NCBI GenBank assembly: GCA_964019165.1
Contig: OZ025279.1
Coordinates: forward strand, 1,548,501 to 1,612,500
Length of the DNA: 64,000 nucleotides
From: Mastigias papua
Taxonomy: Eukaryota > Cnidaria > Scyphozoa > Rhizostomeae > Mastigiidae
Reading direction: 5' to 3'
Made by a program: the position numbers and the translations under genes. Below, one piece after another: positions 32,041 through 46,200 of the stretch. A model generated the notes under the pieces. That model was not told where the DNA came from and searched no databases. It was given only the letters and a program-made list of their open reading frames with translations. Within the stretch, counting starts at the first letter, position 1. Each line of letters starts with the position of its first letter.

Positions 32041-35000
32041 GTTCTATTTTAACAGTAGTACCGGCAGCTAACTATGTGTTGTAAAAATCGTTTGTAGATG
32101 CATTCCATGCTTTTCTAGGAGTGTCTTTGTAGGTCTTTTTAGATTGTTAAAATGGGTTTATCAATTGTACGTAGAAAGAAGAGCCTCCATGTCTGAACGA
32201 ATGGTAATTTTAGTCAGTTAGGCTTTAAGATATATTTGGTCAATCAGTGCATCCGAGAGGGAATATGATTTAACCTTTCTGGGCCTATACTTAAGAGGAT
32301 TCAATTAAAACTTCGTGAATAATCTGTTTGCAATACAGAATTCCACTGTCACAGGAAAGATGGAAAAATTATTTGGCATGTAGCATGTTGAACAATATTT
32401 CCGCCTTTTCGTACGGTAATGAAGTTTAGAAGCTGCTTGCTTGATATAGTCAGTTGAAGGTGTGGCAAATCCCAAACAAAATTATGCTCGGACTTGTTTG
32501 TGCATTGAAGCAACTGTCATTGGAGTAAAATGTTGTTTGAAAGAACATATAGGAGTATTTCCGATGATGGAATGTATTTCGTCGAGAGGGATGTTCAGAG
32601 GAGGAGCAATTCGTCGAAATGGATGTTCAGAAGAGATAAATCTTTTCCCGAGGGTGACTTACCTGAACTATTGCCCCGTCCTTTTACATGAAGTAACATC
32701 CCTTCGGTTTGCTTTCTGATTCTCTGAAATTTTCAGTGGTGAGATTGAAGTCTGAGGCTTGCTACAGATAGGGGCAGACTCTCAGCTTTTTTCTAGGGAT
32801 GCCACTGTAGAAAAGGGCCTCTATTAGGAGTGGCCATGCTGTCAAGTTGAACAAGGATCAACCAAGTCTCTGGGGATAATATGGGGAGCAGACAGCAAAT
32901 GGACAGAGTGGGCCCAGGATGCGATCGCAATGAGGCGCCCTTTGCTAGCCCTCCCCTGACTACAGAGAATGAAAGCTTCTTTGCCAAAAGTTAGATAAAT
33001 CTTTTGTTGTAATAACTGATGATTTCATGTCAGCAAATATGTGAATGTCCAACTCTTATCAGATCCATAGGAATTGCCTTGTTTTGTAAATCCAGGTATC
33101 GCTGCTGCGCAGTGGCTGTCAGTATTTGTTAGTAATTAAGAGTTAGAGGCATATAGGTGTTATGCACGCAAAGTGAAGGAAGCACGGTTTGTTTATAAGA
33201 GAGTTCCTTTGCAAGAAATTAGTGCACGACGGTTCAAGAAGTTAAGAAAAAGTTCAAAACTGGATTTTTGAGATTTGACAAAATCGATAAGTTCATATAC
33301 ATTAAAATCTTATTTTTCATGTAAGTCCATCATGTCTTTTGTTTAATTTGTATATATGTCTTGTGTTAATCTATGTATCCAGTGTTATGTTTGGGCAGTG
33401 TGCCTGTCTGTCTGTTCAGTGTAGCAATGTAATCTTAGGCAAGCTCAAGATTCTTAATAGGTAAATCTTCAGAACGTTTTGGCACTGAAGCCATGAAAAA
33501 CTGAAAACTGGACCAACAAACTTTCTTATGAAATATTCGTGTATGCAACTTTGCTTGCAAGACAGAGACTAAGTGAATGTGCCGTATTTTCCATCTTGTT
33601 TGCTGTATATAGATTCCTTATGTAAAGTAGAGAGTTGCAAAATTGCAAACAAAAAATTAGCGTTGTTTTTTTCAGAAGATTCATATGTACGTGCAACTGT
33701 TGGATCTTGTTTGTGAGTTTGTGAATCTTACGTGGGAGTGATACCATTTGAGGCTCATATTCTGGGTTGAAATTTGCATTTAAAAACATCATTCATATAG
33801 ACTTGGCTTTACTGCTTTCTTTCTATTCCTCCGTTGCAGTCACACACTAGAAATTGCATAGTTACCAACATGTATGGCTACCTGCAATGTATTTATTGTG
33901 CAAATTCATATCACCCAACTTTGACCGCAATATAATAACTGAAAGTCAGTTACAACCTGCTTCTTTCGATTTAATGTTGCATATACAAAATGATGAAAAC
34001 CTTGTATCCAAAAGTGTTCCTCCCCTGCCAATACTCTTATTGAACTGCAAATTTCATATGCTTAAATTTCATATGCTTTTCGTGTTCCACACAACAGATT
34101 TCCATGCATCTGCGATTCCATCACCTGTTTTTTCCATACACTTTTTGGAAGTATCAACTCTTTTTGTATGAACATCGTATATTTTCGTCAGATTGTTATC
34201 CAAAGCATTTATTTAACACACTTTGAGATCATGATATTCCCGAATTCCATATTTATCACACTATAATTTGAAGAGGAGTACCACTGTTAAGTATTCTCAC
34301 TACCTTGACTGCGATCTTTTGTATATGAGCCAGGCAATTTTACCTGAGGCTCGATGTCCTTAATCTTTTTATAGTTTTCGGCTCAAATGTTCTTAAAATT
34401 GTTCCTAATGTTCTTAGGAGAGATTCTATTTACAAATATTTGAGAAACTATATCCATTATATAGTTGATAAGATATTCGGCAGGGGTACTTTTGAAAATA
34501 AAGCAGAAAATGCTAATGTTTATTAACAAAATCATCAGAATTAGTTTGCCAATAGAATACGGATAGTTGAGTACATGAGAGCTTGTTCAGCAATGTTATT
34601 ATTGTTTGACAAATCGGATCTCATTCTCCTGTTAAATTGTGTCCTTATAGAATAAGTGTAGAAGACATAAGACAAAAGACAAAGGCTATAATCTTACTTT
34701 TCCATCAAGAATCGATCGAATGAAATGTAGGTACACTTCCTTCAAAAGTAACGACAGTGATGATTAATGGAAAACGAAGCAGGCCTATAGAAAAAGAAGA
34801 TGCTTGACAGTATGACATCATGGTTACAGAAACAGTCTTCTGCAAATGACATCGAGCACTTGAAGTCATGACGGATGAAGATCCATGATCTCCTTTTCAT
34901 CAGAATCTCCGGATTAAGGTTTCATCAGCCCATTGTTAATTCAGATTGAGTGTGGGTAAAGAAATTGTTACAGTTACAGTAAATTTTGAATTTTTATTTT

Positions 35001-35297
35001 TGCTGCCAGGAAGGAAAAATATTTTTCAAGCCTTGAATGGAGATTTAGTAAAATGTTGTTATCAAAAATTAAGCTTGTATTGGTACATGCATCATTTTTG
35101 TTGCATGATTAGCTTTCTCTTCTCCTTTGAGCTTGACAAAATAATTACCACATATATTAATATAAGTGTTTTTCCGCTATATATCAATACAGGACCTCAC
35201 AGAATTCACAGTGTGTTTCTGAATACTAGTTTAATTGTATGAGCAGCCTATTACCATTCTCAACAAAATTATAACATCCATCTTTTGCGAAAAATTT

Positions 35298-35935
35298 GAT
35301 ATTTTGAGTAGGAAACTGCTAAGTGTAATTTGTGAGATATGTCATATTTGACTGATCTTGAGTACACTTATTTTGATCCACTGTATTAGAAATTAAGCTG
35401 GTGTCAATGCAGACTATGAGCAGTGCACATACACTAATTGGGGAAATGCAACAACGAATGGAACTGAAGCTTTCTCTCTTTAAATTTTGATATTTTGAGT
35501 TGGAAATTGCAAAGTGTATATCCTTAGGTTTGTTCAGTATTGACTACGTTGTTATTAGCTTTTACATCTGTAATGAAATTAAATTGCTTTTGATACAAGA
35601 TCAGAATTATTTGCATTCAATAATCTGAGATCAATAATATAGAACTGATACCTTTTCTCTGGAGGATAATAGAGGATGATATTTGACTTGGAGATTGCTA
35701 ATGGTGTTGCCTTGTATATATGTCTAAGTTGATTGATTTTGAACACTTTTTTTTATTGATTCAGCTCTTTTAGCAATTAAGTTGCTTCTGGAAAATGACC
35801 AGGAATTAAAAACAAGAATAAAACAACTGGACAATATAAGCATTTGGAGCCTAGCGAAGGATCATTATAATTATAAATCAGTTAGGAACATGTATGTGAC
35901 TTATAAATGGTTGGAGCTAAAAAAGGAAGGTGAGA
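35298..35935. repeat. Three degenerate ~190 bp tandem repeats
   Basis: Units begin with GATATTTTGAGTAGGAAACT (35298), GATATTTTGAGTTGGAAATT (35489) and GATATTTGACTTGGAGATT (35678). Each carries a later AAATTAAG-type anchor (about 35391, 35577 and 35777). The spacing of about 190 bp and matching order indicate an old tandem array. Confidence 0.55.
35765..35929 (+). CDS. Exon-like open segment, function unknown
   Basis: A strong acceptor (TTTTTTTTATTGATTCAG) is followed by one open frame of about 54 codons, LLAIKLLLENDQELKTRIKQ onward. It ends at a GAAG|GTGAGA donor. The peptide is helical and charged but matches no family I know. No partner exon was found, and the segment lies in the third ~190 bp repeat, so it may be chance. 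Confidence 0.25.
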
Positions 35936-37611
35936 TGAATTAAGCATTGGAAGTCTTGGGGACAGAAGGGTAATCTAGAAATAATCCATGGGGAAATTGT
36001 CAATAGCAGACTATAGGACGTGGGTGTAATACAGTTGGATGGGACAACGTGCCACTAACCTCTACTCAATTGGGCCTGTGAAATCAGAGTTCATTCCATG
36101 AAAACTGCAAGATCTTCAACATGCACTAGGCATCTGTCAAAGATCTTAGGCGCGCATTAGTTCTTCAAAGATCTGTATGCCAGAGTCCAGAAAAATGCCT
36201 AACCTTTCTCCGGCTATCAAATCTTCATCATAAACCTTCCTCTTTTATGTATCAAAACTAGCCAAAGTTTTTTTACTCTGCATTGGGTATGTCTCGGAAG
36301 CTTTTACTGTAAATGGGTTATGCCCTTCACAGTCGATGTCGCGTTATATAAGAACTTAACTGAAACTGGATTGTTGATACAAATTTCAAAACCTTCCTCA
36401 AATACGACATAAAGAGCAAAATTTTCCTCCGGTTCAGAGCCGTGGAGCCGTGACTTTTTCTGGACTCTGCTGTATGCACTAGGTTTTAATCACCTTTCTG
36501 CTAAGAAACACACTGGTTCCTTAGTGTAACTTCAGTTACCTTATATGAAGAAGATTTGTCTTAGCGACAAGAGCTGACTTAAAGTTTAGGGTAATACAGT
36601 TGGTCTTAGACAAGATCTCTTTAACACCTCACACGTTCTCATTATCATTTTATATATTATTGACTACGGGAGCCTTCCATAAGCCATGACCGTTTTTAAA
36701 CGACCTTATATTTCAATAAGACTAGTGAATTCATAAAATTACACTATTAGTAAGGCTATAACCTTGGTATTTTGCCGAAAAATGACGAAAATTGAAATTG
36801 ATTGATTTTGATTGCAGATTGAAAAGTGATGAAAATGAGCGATTTTTGGCCAAAAAGTAAGGCTATAACCTTGGTATTTTGCCGAAAAATGACGAAAATT
36901 GAAATTGATTGATTTTGATTGCAGATTGAAAAGTGATGAAAATGAGCGATTTTTGGCCAAAAAGTAAGGCTATAACCATGGTATTTTGCCGAAAAATGAC
37001 CAAAATTGAAATTGATTGATTTTGATTGCAGATTGAAAAGTGATGAAAATGAGCGATTTTTGGCCAAAAAGTAAGGCTATAACCTTGGTATTTTGCCGAA
37101 AATTGACCAAAATTGAAATTGATTGATTTTGATTGCAGATTGAAAAGTGATGAAAATGAGCGATTTTTGGCCAAAAAGTAAGGCTATAACCTTGGTATTT
37201 TGCCGAAAAATGACGAAAATTGAAATTGATTGATTTTGATTGCAGATTGAAAAGTGATGAAAATGAGCGATTTTTGGCCAAAAAGTAAGGCTATAACCTT
37301 GGTATTTTCCCGAAAAATGACGAAAATTGAAATTGATTGATTTTGATTGCAGATTGAAAAGTGACGAAAATGAGCGATTTTTGGCCAAAAAGTAAGGCTA
37401 TAACCTTGGTATTTTGCCGAAAAATGACGAAAATTGAAATTGATTGATTTTGATTGCAGATTGAAAAGTGATGAAAATGAGCGATTTTTGGCCAAAAAGT
37501 AAGGCTATAACCTTGGTATTTTGCCGAAAAATGACGAAAATTGAAATTGATTGATTTTGATTGCAGATTGAAAAGTGATGAAAATGAGCAAGTTTTGGCC
37601 AAAAAGTAAGG

Positions 37612-40278
37612 CTATAACCTTGGTATTTTGCCGAAAAATGACGAAAATTGAAATTGATTGAGTTTGATTGCAGATTCAAATGTGATGAAAATGAGCGATT
37701 TTTGGCCAATAAGTAAGGCTATAACCTTGGTATTTTGCCGAAAAATGACCAAAATTGAAATTGATTGATTTTGATTGCAGATTGAAAAGTGATGAAAATG
37801 AGCGATTTTTGGCCAAAAAGTAAGGCTATAACCTTTGTATTTTGCCGAACAATGCCCAAAATTGAAATTGATTGATTTTGATTGCAGATTGAACAGTGAT
37901 GAAAATGAGCGATTTTTGGCCAAAAAGTAAGGCTATAACCTTGGTATTTTGCCGAAAAATGACGAAAATTGAATTTGATTGATTTTGATTGCAGATTGAA
38001 AAGTGATGAAACTGAGCGATTTTTGGCCAAAAAGTAAGGCTATAACCTTGGTACTTTGCCGAAAAATGACCAAAATTGAAATTGATTGATTTTGATTGCA
38101 GATTGAAAAGTGATGAAAATGAGCGAGTTTTGGCCAAAAAGTAAGGCTATAACCTTGGTATTTTGCCGAAAAATGACGAAAATTGAAATTGATTGAATTT
38201 GATTGCAGATTGAAAAGTGATGAAAATGAGCAAGTTTTGGCCAAAAGGTAAGGCTATAACCTTGGTATTTTGCCGAAAAATGACGAAAATTGAAATTGAT
38301 TGATTTTGATTGCAGATTGAAAAGTGATGAAAATGAGCGATTTTTGGCCAAAAAGTAAGGCTATAACCTTGGTACTTTGCCGAAAAATGACGAAAATTGA
38401 AATTGATTGATTTTGATTGCAGATTGAAAAGTAATGAAACTGAGCGATGTTTGGCCAAAAAGTAAGGCTATAACCTTGGTATTTTGCCGAAAAATGACGA
38501 AAATTGAAATTGATTGAGTTTGATTGCAGATTGAAAAGTGATGAAAATGAGCGATTTTTGGCCAAAAAGTAAGGCTGTAACCTTGGTATTTTGCCGAAAA
38601 ATGACCAAAATTGAAATTGATTGATTTTGATTGCAGATTGAAAAGTGATGAAAATGAGCGATTTTTGGCCAAAAAGTAAGGCTATAACCTTGGTATTTTG
38701 CCGAAAAATGACCAAACTTTAAATTGATTGATTTTGATTGCAGATTGAAAAGTGATGAAAATGAGCGATTTTTGGCCAAAAAGTAAGGCTATAACCTTGG
38801 TATTTTTGCCGAGAAATGACGAAAATTGAAATTAAATGAATTTGATTGCAGATTGAAAAGTGATGAAAATGAGCAAGTTTTGGCCAAAAAGTAAGGCTAT
38901 AACCTTGGTATTTTGCCGAAAAATGACGAAAATTGAATTTGATTGATTTTGATTGCAGATTGAAAAGTGATGAAAATGAGCGATTTTTGGCCAAAAAGTA
39001 AGGCTATAACCTTGGTATTTTGCCGAAAATTGACCAAAATTGAAATTGATTGATTTTGATTGCAGATTGAAAAGTGATGAAAATGAGCGATTTTTGGCCA
39101 AAAGTAAGGCTATAACCTTGGTATTTTGCCGAAAAATGACCAAAATTGAAATTGATTGATTTTGATTGCAGATTGAAAAGTGATGAAAATGAGCGAATTT
39201 TGGCCAAAAAGTAAGGCTATAACCTTGGTATTTTGCCGAGAAATGACGAAAATTGAAATTGAATGATTTTGATTGCAGATTGAAAAGTGATGAAAATGAG
39301 CGATTTTTGGCCAAAAAGTAAGGCTGTAACCTTGGTATTTTGCCGAAAAATGACCAAAATTGAAATTGATTGATTTTGATTGCAGATTGAAAAGTGATGA
39401 AAATGAGCGATTTTTGGCCAAAAAGTAAGGCTATAACCTTTGTATTTTGCCGAAAAATGACCAAACTTTAAATTGATTGATTTTGATTGCAGATTGAAAA
39501 GTGATGAAAATGAGCGATTTTTGGCCAAAAAGTAAGGCTATAACCTTGGTATTTTTGCCGAGAAATGACGAAAATTGAAATTAAATGAATTTGATTGCAG
39601 ATTGAAAAGTGATGAAAATGAGCAAGTTTTGGCCAAAAAGTAAGGCTATAACCTTGGTATTTTGCCGAAAAATGACGAAAATTGAAATTGATTGAATTTG
39701 ATTGCAGATTGAAAAGTGATGAAAATGAGCGATTTTTGGCCAAAAAGTAAGGCTATAACCTTGGTATTTTGCCGAAAAATGACGAAAATTGAAATTGATT
39801 GATTTTGATTGCAGATTGAAAAGTGATGAAAATGAGCGATTTTTGGCCAAAAAGTAAGGCTATAACCTTGGTACTTTGCCGAAAAATGACGAAAATTGAA
39901 ATTGATTGATTTTGATTGCAGATTGAAAAGTAATGAAACTGAGCGATGTTTGGCCAAAAAGTAAGGCTATAACCTTGGTATTTTGCCGAAAAATGACGAA
40001 AATTGAAATTGATTGAGTTTGATTGCAGATTGAAAAGTGATGAAAATGAGCGATTTTTGGCCGAAAAGTAAGGCTGTAACCTTGGTATTTTGCCGAAAAA
40101 TGACCAAAATTGAAATTGATTGATTTTGATTGCAGATTGAAAAGTGATGAAAATGAGCGATTTTTGGCCAAAAAGTAAGGCTATAACCTTGGTATTTTGC
40201 CGAAAAATGACCAAACTTTAAATTGATTGATTTTGATTGCAGATTGAAAAGTGATGAAAATGAGCGAGTTTTGGCCAA
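37612..40278. repeat. Satellite block duplicated at 47994-50660
   Basis: The succession of about 25 variant monomers here recurs in the same order 10,382 bp further on (97 monomers plus 3 bases). Only one distinguishing difference was noticed (an AAAACTCGC-type change near 40270). Confidence 0.85.
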
Positions 40279-43200
40279 AAAGTAAGGCTATAACCTTGGT
40301 ATTTTGCCGAAAAATGACGAAAATTGAAATTGATTGAATTTGATTGCAGATTGAAAAGTGATGAAAATGAGCAAGTTTTGGCCAAAAGGTAAGGCTATAA
40401 CCTTGGTATTTTGCCGAAAAATGACGAAAATTGAAATTGATTGATTTTGATTGCAGATTGAAAAGTGATGAAAATGAGCGATTTTTGGCCAAAAAGTAAG
40501 GCTATAACCTTGGTACTTTGCCGAAAAATGACGAAAATTGAAATTGATTGATTTTGATTGCAGATTGAAAAGTAATGAAACTGAGCGATGTTTGGCCAAA
40601 AAGTAAGGCTATAACCTTGGTATTTTGCCGAAAAATGACGAAAATTGAAATTGATTGAATTTGATTGCAGATTGAAAAGTGATGAAAATGAGCAAGTTTT
40701 GGCCAAAAGGTAAGGCTATAACCTTGGTATTTTGCCGAAAAATGACGAAAATTGAAATTGATTGATTTTGATTGCAGATTGAAAAGTGATGAAAATGAGC
40801 GATTTTTGGCCAAAAAGTAAGGCTATAACCTTGGTACTTTGCCGAAAAATGACGAAAATTGAAATTGATTGATTTTGATTGCAGATTGAAAAGTAATGAA
40901 ACTGAGCGATGTTTGGCCAAAAAGTAAGGCTATAACCTTGGTATTTTGCCGAAAAATGACGAAAATTGAAATTGATTGAGTTTGATTGCAGATTGAAAAG
41001 TGATGAAAATGAGCGATTTTTGGCCAAAAAGTAAGGCTGTAACCTTGGTATTTTGCCGAAAAATGACCAAAATTGAAATTGATTGATTTTGATTGCAGAT
41101 TGAAAAGTGATGAAAATGAGCGATTTTTGGCCAAAAAGTAAGGCTATAACCTTGGTATTTTGCCGAAAAATGACCAAACTTTAAATTGATTGATTTTGAT
41201 TGCAGATTGAAAAGTGATGAAAATGAGCGATTTTTGGCCAAAAAGTAAGGCTATAACCTTGGTATTTTTGCCGAGAAATGACGAAAATTGAAATTAAATG
41301 AATTTGATTGCAGATTGAAAAGTGATGAAAATGAGCAAGTTTTGGCCAAAAAGTAAGGCTATAACCTTGGTATTTTGCCGAAAAATGACGAAAATTGAAT
41401 TTGATTGATTTTGATTGCAGATTGAAAAGTGATGAAAATGAGCGATTTTTGGCCAAAAAGTAAGGCTATAACCTTGGTATTTTGCCGAAAATTGACCAAA
41501 ATTGAAATTGATTGATTTTGATTGCAGATTGAAAAGTGATGAAAATGAGCGATTTTTGGCCAAAAGTAAGGCTATAACCTTGGTATTTTGCCGAAAAATG
41601 ACGAAAATTGAAATTGATTGATTTTGATTGCAGATTGAAAAGTGATGAAAATGAGCGAATTTTGGCCAAAAAGTAAGGCTATAACCTTGGTATTTTGCCG
41701 AGAAATGACGAAAATTGAAATTGAATGATTTTGATTGCAGATTGAAAAGTGATGAAAATGAGCGATTTTTGGCCAAAAAGTAAGGCCGTAACCTTGGTAT
41801 TTTGCCGAAAAATGACCAAAATTGAAATTGATTGATTTTGATTGCAGATTGAAAAGTGATGAAAATGAGCGATTTTTGGCCAAAAAGTAAGGCTATAACC
41901 TTTGTATTTTGCCGAAAAATGACCAAACTTTAAATTGATTGATTTTGATTGCAGATTGAAAAGTGATGAAAATGAGCGATTTTTGGCCAAAAAGTAAGGC
42001 TATAACCTTGGTATTTTTGCCGAGAAATGACGAAAATTGAAATTAAATGAATTTGATTGCAGATTGAAAAGTGATGAAAATGAGCAAGTTTTGGCCAAAA
42101 AGTAAGGCTATAACCTTGGTATTTTGCCGAAAAATGACGAAAATTGAAATTGATTGAATTTGATTGCAGATTGAAAAGTGATGAAAATGAGCGATTTTTG
42201 GCCAAAAAGTAAGGCTATAACCTTGGTATTTTGCCGAAAAATGACGAAAATTGAAATTGATTGATTTTGATTGCAGATTGAAAAGTGATGAAAATGAGCG
42301 ATTTTTGGCCAAAAAGTAAGGCTATAACCTTGGTACTTTGCCGAAAAATGACGAAAATTGAAATTGATTGATTTTGATTGCAGATTGAAAAGTAATGAAA
42401 CTGAGCGATGTTTGGCCAAAAAGTAAGGCTATAACCTTGGTATTTTGCCGAAAAATGACGAAAATTGAAATTGATTGAGTTTGATTGCAGATTGAAAAGT
42501 GATGAAAATGAGCGATTTTTGGCCGAAAAGTAAGGCTGTAACCTTGGTATTTTGCCGAAAAATGACCAAAATTGAAATTGATTGATTTTGATTGCAGATT
42601 GAAAAGTGATGAAAATGAGCGATTTTTGGCCAAAAAGTAAGGCTATAACCTTGGTATTTTGCCGAAAAATGACCAAACTTTAAATTGATTGATTTTGATT
42701 GCAGATTGAAAAGTGATGAAAATGAGCGATTTTTGGCCAAAAAGTAAGGCTATAACCTTGGTATTTTTGCCGAGAAATGACGAAAATTGAAATTAAATGA
42801 ATTTGATTGCAGATTGAAAAGTGATGAAAATGAGCAAGTTTTGGCCAAAAAGTAAGGCTATAACCTTGGTATTTTGCCGAAAAATGACGAAAATTGAATT
42901 TGATTGATTTTGATTCCAGATTGAAAAGTGATGAAAATGAGCGATTTTTGGCCAAAAAGTAAGGCTATAACCTTGGTATTTTGCCGAAAATTGACCAAAA
43001 TTGAAATTGATTGATTTTGATTGCAGATTGAAAAGTGATGAAAATGAGCGATTTTTGGCCAAAAGTAAGGCTATAACCTTGGTATTTTGCCGAAAAATGA
43101 CCAAAATTGAAATTGATTGATTTTGATTGCAGATTGAAAAGTGATGAAAATGAGCGAATTTTGGCCAAAAAGTAAGGCTATAACCTTGGTATTTTGCCAA

Positions 43201-46200
43201 GAAATGACGAAAATTGAAATTGAATGATTTTGATTGCAGATTGAAAAGTGATGAAAATGAGCGATTTTTGGCCAAAAAGTAAGGCTACAACCTTTGTATT
43301 TTGCCGAACAATGCCCAAAATTGAAATTGATTGATTTTGATTGCAGATTGAAAAGTGATGAAAATGAGCGATTTTTGGCCAAAAAGTAAGGCTATAACCT
43401 TGGTATTTTGCCGAAAAATGACGAAAATTGAAATTGATTGATTTTGATTGCAGATTGAAAAGTGATGAAAATGAGCGATTTTTGGCCAAAAAGTAAGGCT
43501 ATAACCATGGTATTTTGCCGAAAAATGACCAAAATTGAAATTGATTGATTTTGATTGCAGATTGAAAAGTGATGAAAATGAGCGATTTTTGGCCAAAAAG
43601 TAAGGCTATAACCTTGGTATTTTGCCGAAAATTGACCAAAATTGAAATTGATTGATTTTGATTGCAGATTGAAAAGTGATGAAAATGAGCGATTTTTGGC
43701 CAAAAAGTAAGGCTATAACCTTGGTATTTTGCCGAAAAATGACGAAAATTGAAATTGATTGATTTTGATTGCAGATTGAAAAGTGATGAAAATGAGCGAT
43801 TTTTGGCCAAAAAGTAAGGCTATAACCTTGGTATTTTCCCGAAAAATGACGAAAATTGAAATTGATTGATTTTGATTGCAGATTGAAAAGTGACGAAAAT
43901 GAGCGATTTTTGGCCAAAAAGTAAGGCTATAACCTTGGTATTTTGCCGAAAAATGACGAAAATTGAAATTGATTGATTTTGATTGCAGATTGAAAAGTGA
44001 TGAAAATGAGCGATTTTTGGCCAAAAAGTAAGGCTATAACCTTGGTATTTTGCCGAAAAATGACGAAAATTGAAATTGATTGATTTTGATTGCAGATTGA
44101 AAAGTGATGAAAATGAGCGATTTTTGGCCAAAAAGTAAGGCTATAACCTTGGTACTTTGCCGAAAAATGACGAAAATTGAAATTGATTGATTTTGATTGC
44201 AGATTGAAAAGTAATGAAACTGAGCGATGTTTGGCCAAAAAGTAAGGCTATAACCTTGGTATTTTGCCGAGAAATGACGAAAATTGAAATTGAATGATTT
44301 TGATTGCAGATTGAAAAGTGATGAAAATGAGCGATTTTTGGCCAAAAAGTAAGGCTGTAACCTTGGTATTTTGCCGAAAAATGACCAAAATTGAAATTGA
44401 TTGATTTTGATTGCAGATTGAAAAGTGATGAAAATGAGCGATTTTTGGCCAAAAAGTAAGGCTATAACCTTTGTATTTTGCCGAAAAATGACCAAACTTT
44501 AAATTGATTGATTTTGATTGCAGATTGAAAAGTGATGAAAATGAGCGATTTTTGGCCAAAAAGTAAGGCTATAACCTTGGTATTTTTGCCGAGAAATGAC
44601 GAAAATTGAAATTAAATGAATTTGATTGCAGATTGAAAAGTGATGAAAATGAGCAAGTTTTGGCCAAAAAGTAAGGCTATAACCTTGGTATTTTGCCGAA
44701 AAATGACGAAAATTGAAATTGATTGAATTTGATTGCAGATTGAAAAGTGATGAAAATGAGCGATTTTTGGCCAAAAAGTAAGGCTATAACCTTGGTATTT
44801 TGCCGAAAAATGACGAAAATTGAAATTGATTGATTTTGATTGCAGATTGAAAAGTGATGAAAATGAGCGATTTTTGGCCAAAAAGTAAGGCTATAACCTT
44901 GGTACTTTGCCGAAAAATGACGAAAATTGAAATTGATTGATTTTGATTGCAGATTGAAAAGTAATGAAACTGAGCGATGTTTGGCCAAAAAGTAAGGCTA
45001 TAACCTTGGTATTTTGCCGAAAAATGACGAAAATTGAAATTGATTGAGTTTGATTGCAGATTGAAAAGTGATGAAAATGAGCGATTTTTGGCCGAAAAGT
45101 AAGGCTGTAACCTTGGTATTTTGCCGAAAAATGACCAAAATTGAAATTGATTGATTTTGATTGCAGATTGAAAAGTGATGAAAATGAGCGATTTTTGGCC
45201 AAAAAGTAAGGCTATAACCTTGGTATTTTGCCGAAAAATGACCAAACTTTAAATTGATTGATTTTGATTGCAGATTGAAAAGTGATGAAAATGAGCGATT
45301 TTTGGCCAAAAAGTAAGGCTATAACCTTGGTATTTTTGCCGAGAAATGACGAAAATTGAAATTAAATGAATTTGATTGCAGATTGAAAAGTGATGAAAAT
45401 GAGCAAGTTTTGGCCAAAAAGTAAGGCTATAACCTTGGTATTTTGCCGAAAAATGACGAAAATTGAATTTGATTGATTTTGATTGCAGATTGAAAAGTGA
45501 TGAAAATGAGCGATTTTTGGCCAAAAAGTAAGGCTATAACCTTGGTATTTTGCCGAAAATTGACCAAAATTGAAATTGATTGATTTTGATTGCAGATTGA
45601 AAAGTGATGAAAATGAGCGATTTTTGGCCAAAAGTAAGGCTATAACCTTGGTATTTTGCCGAAAAATGACCAAAATTGAAATTGATTGATTTTGATTGCA
45701 GAGTGAAAAGTGATGAAAATGAGCGAATTTTGGCCAAAAAGTAAGGCTATAACCTTGGTATTTTGCCAAGAAATGACGAAAATTGAAATTGAATGATTTT
45801 GATTGCAGATTGAAAAGTGATGAAAATGAGCGATTTTTGGCCAAAAAGTAAGGCTACAACCTTTGTATTTTGCCGAACAATGCCCAAAATTGAAATTGAT
45901 TGATTTTGATTGCAGATTGAAAAGTGATGAAAATGAGCGATTTTTGGCCAAAAAGTAAGGCTATAACCTTGGTATTTTGCCGAAAAATGACGAAAATTGA
46001 AATTGATTGATTTTGATTGCAGATTGAAAAGTGATGAAATGAGCGATTTTTGGCCAAAAAGTAAGGCTATAACCATGGTATTTTGCCGAAAAATGACCAA
46101 AATTGAAATTGATTGATTTTGATTGCAGATTGAAAAGTGATGAAAATGAGCGATTTTTGGCCAAACAGTAAGGCTATAACCTTGGTATTTTGCCGAAAAT

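Larger units (their letters stand above)
32041..36748. other. Gene-poor interval between SSX2IP-like gene and satellite
   Basis: No conserved gene is recognised. The frames at 32462-32719, 33854-34171 and 34946-35242 show no domain. ATTAAA at 32304-32309, about 265 bases past the stop, is a weak poly(A) candidate. Three degenerate ~190 bp repeats lie at 35298-35935. The last 250 bases before the satellite look unique. Confidence 0.6.
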
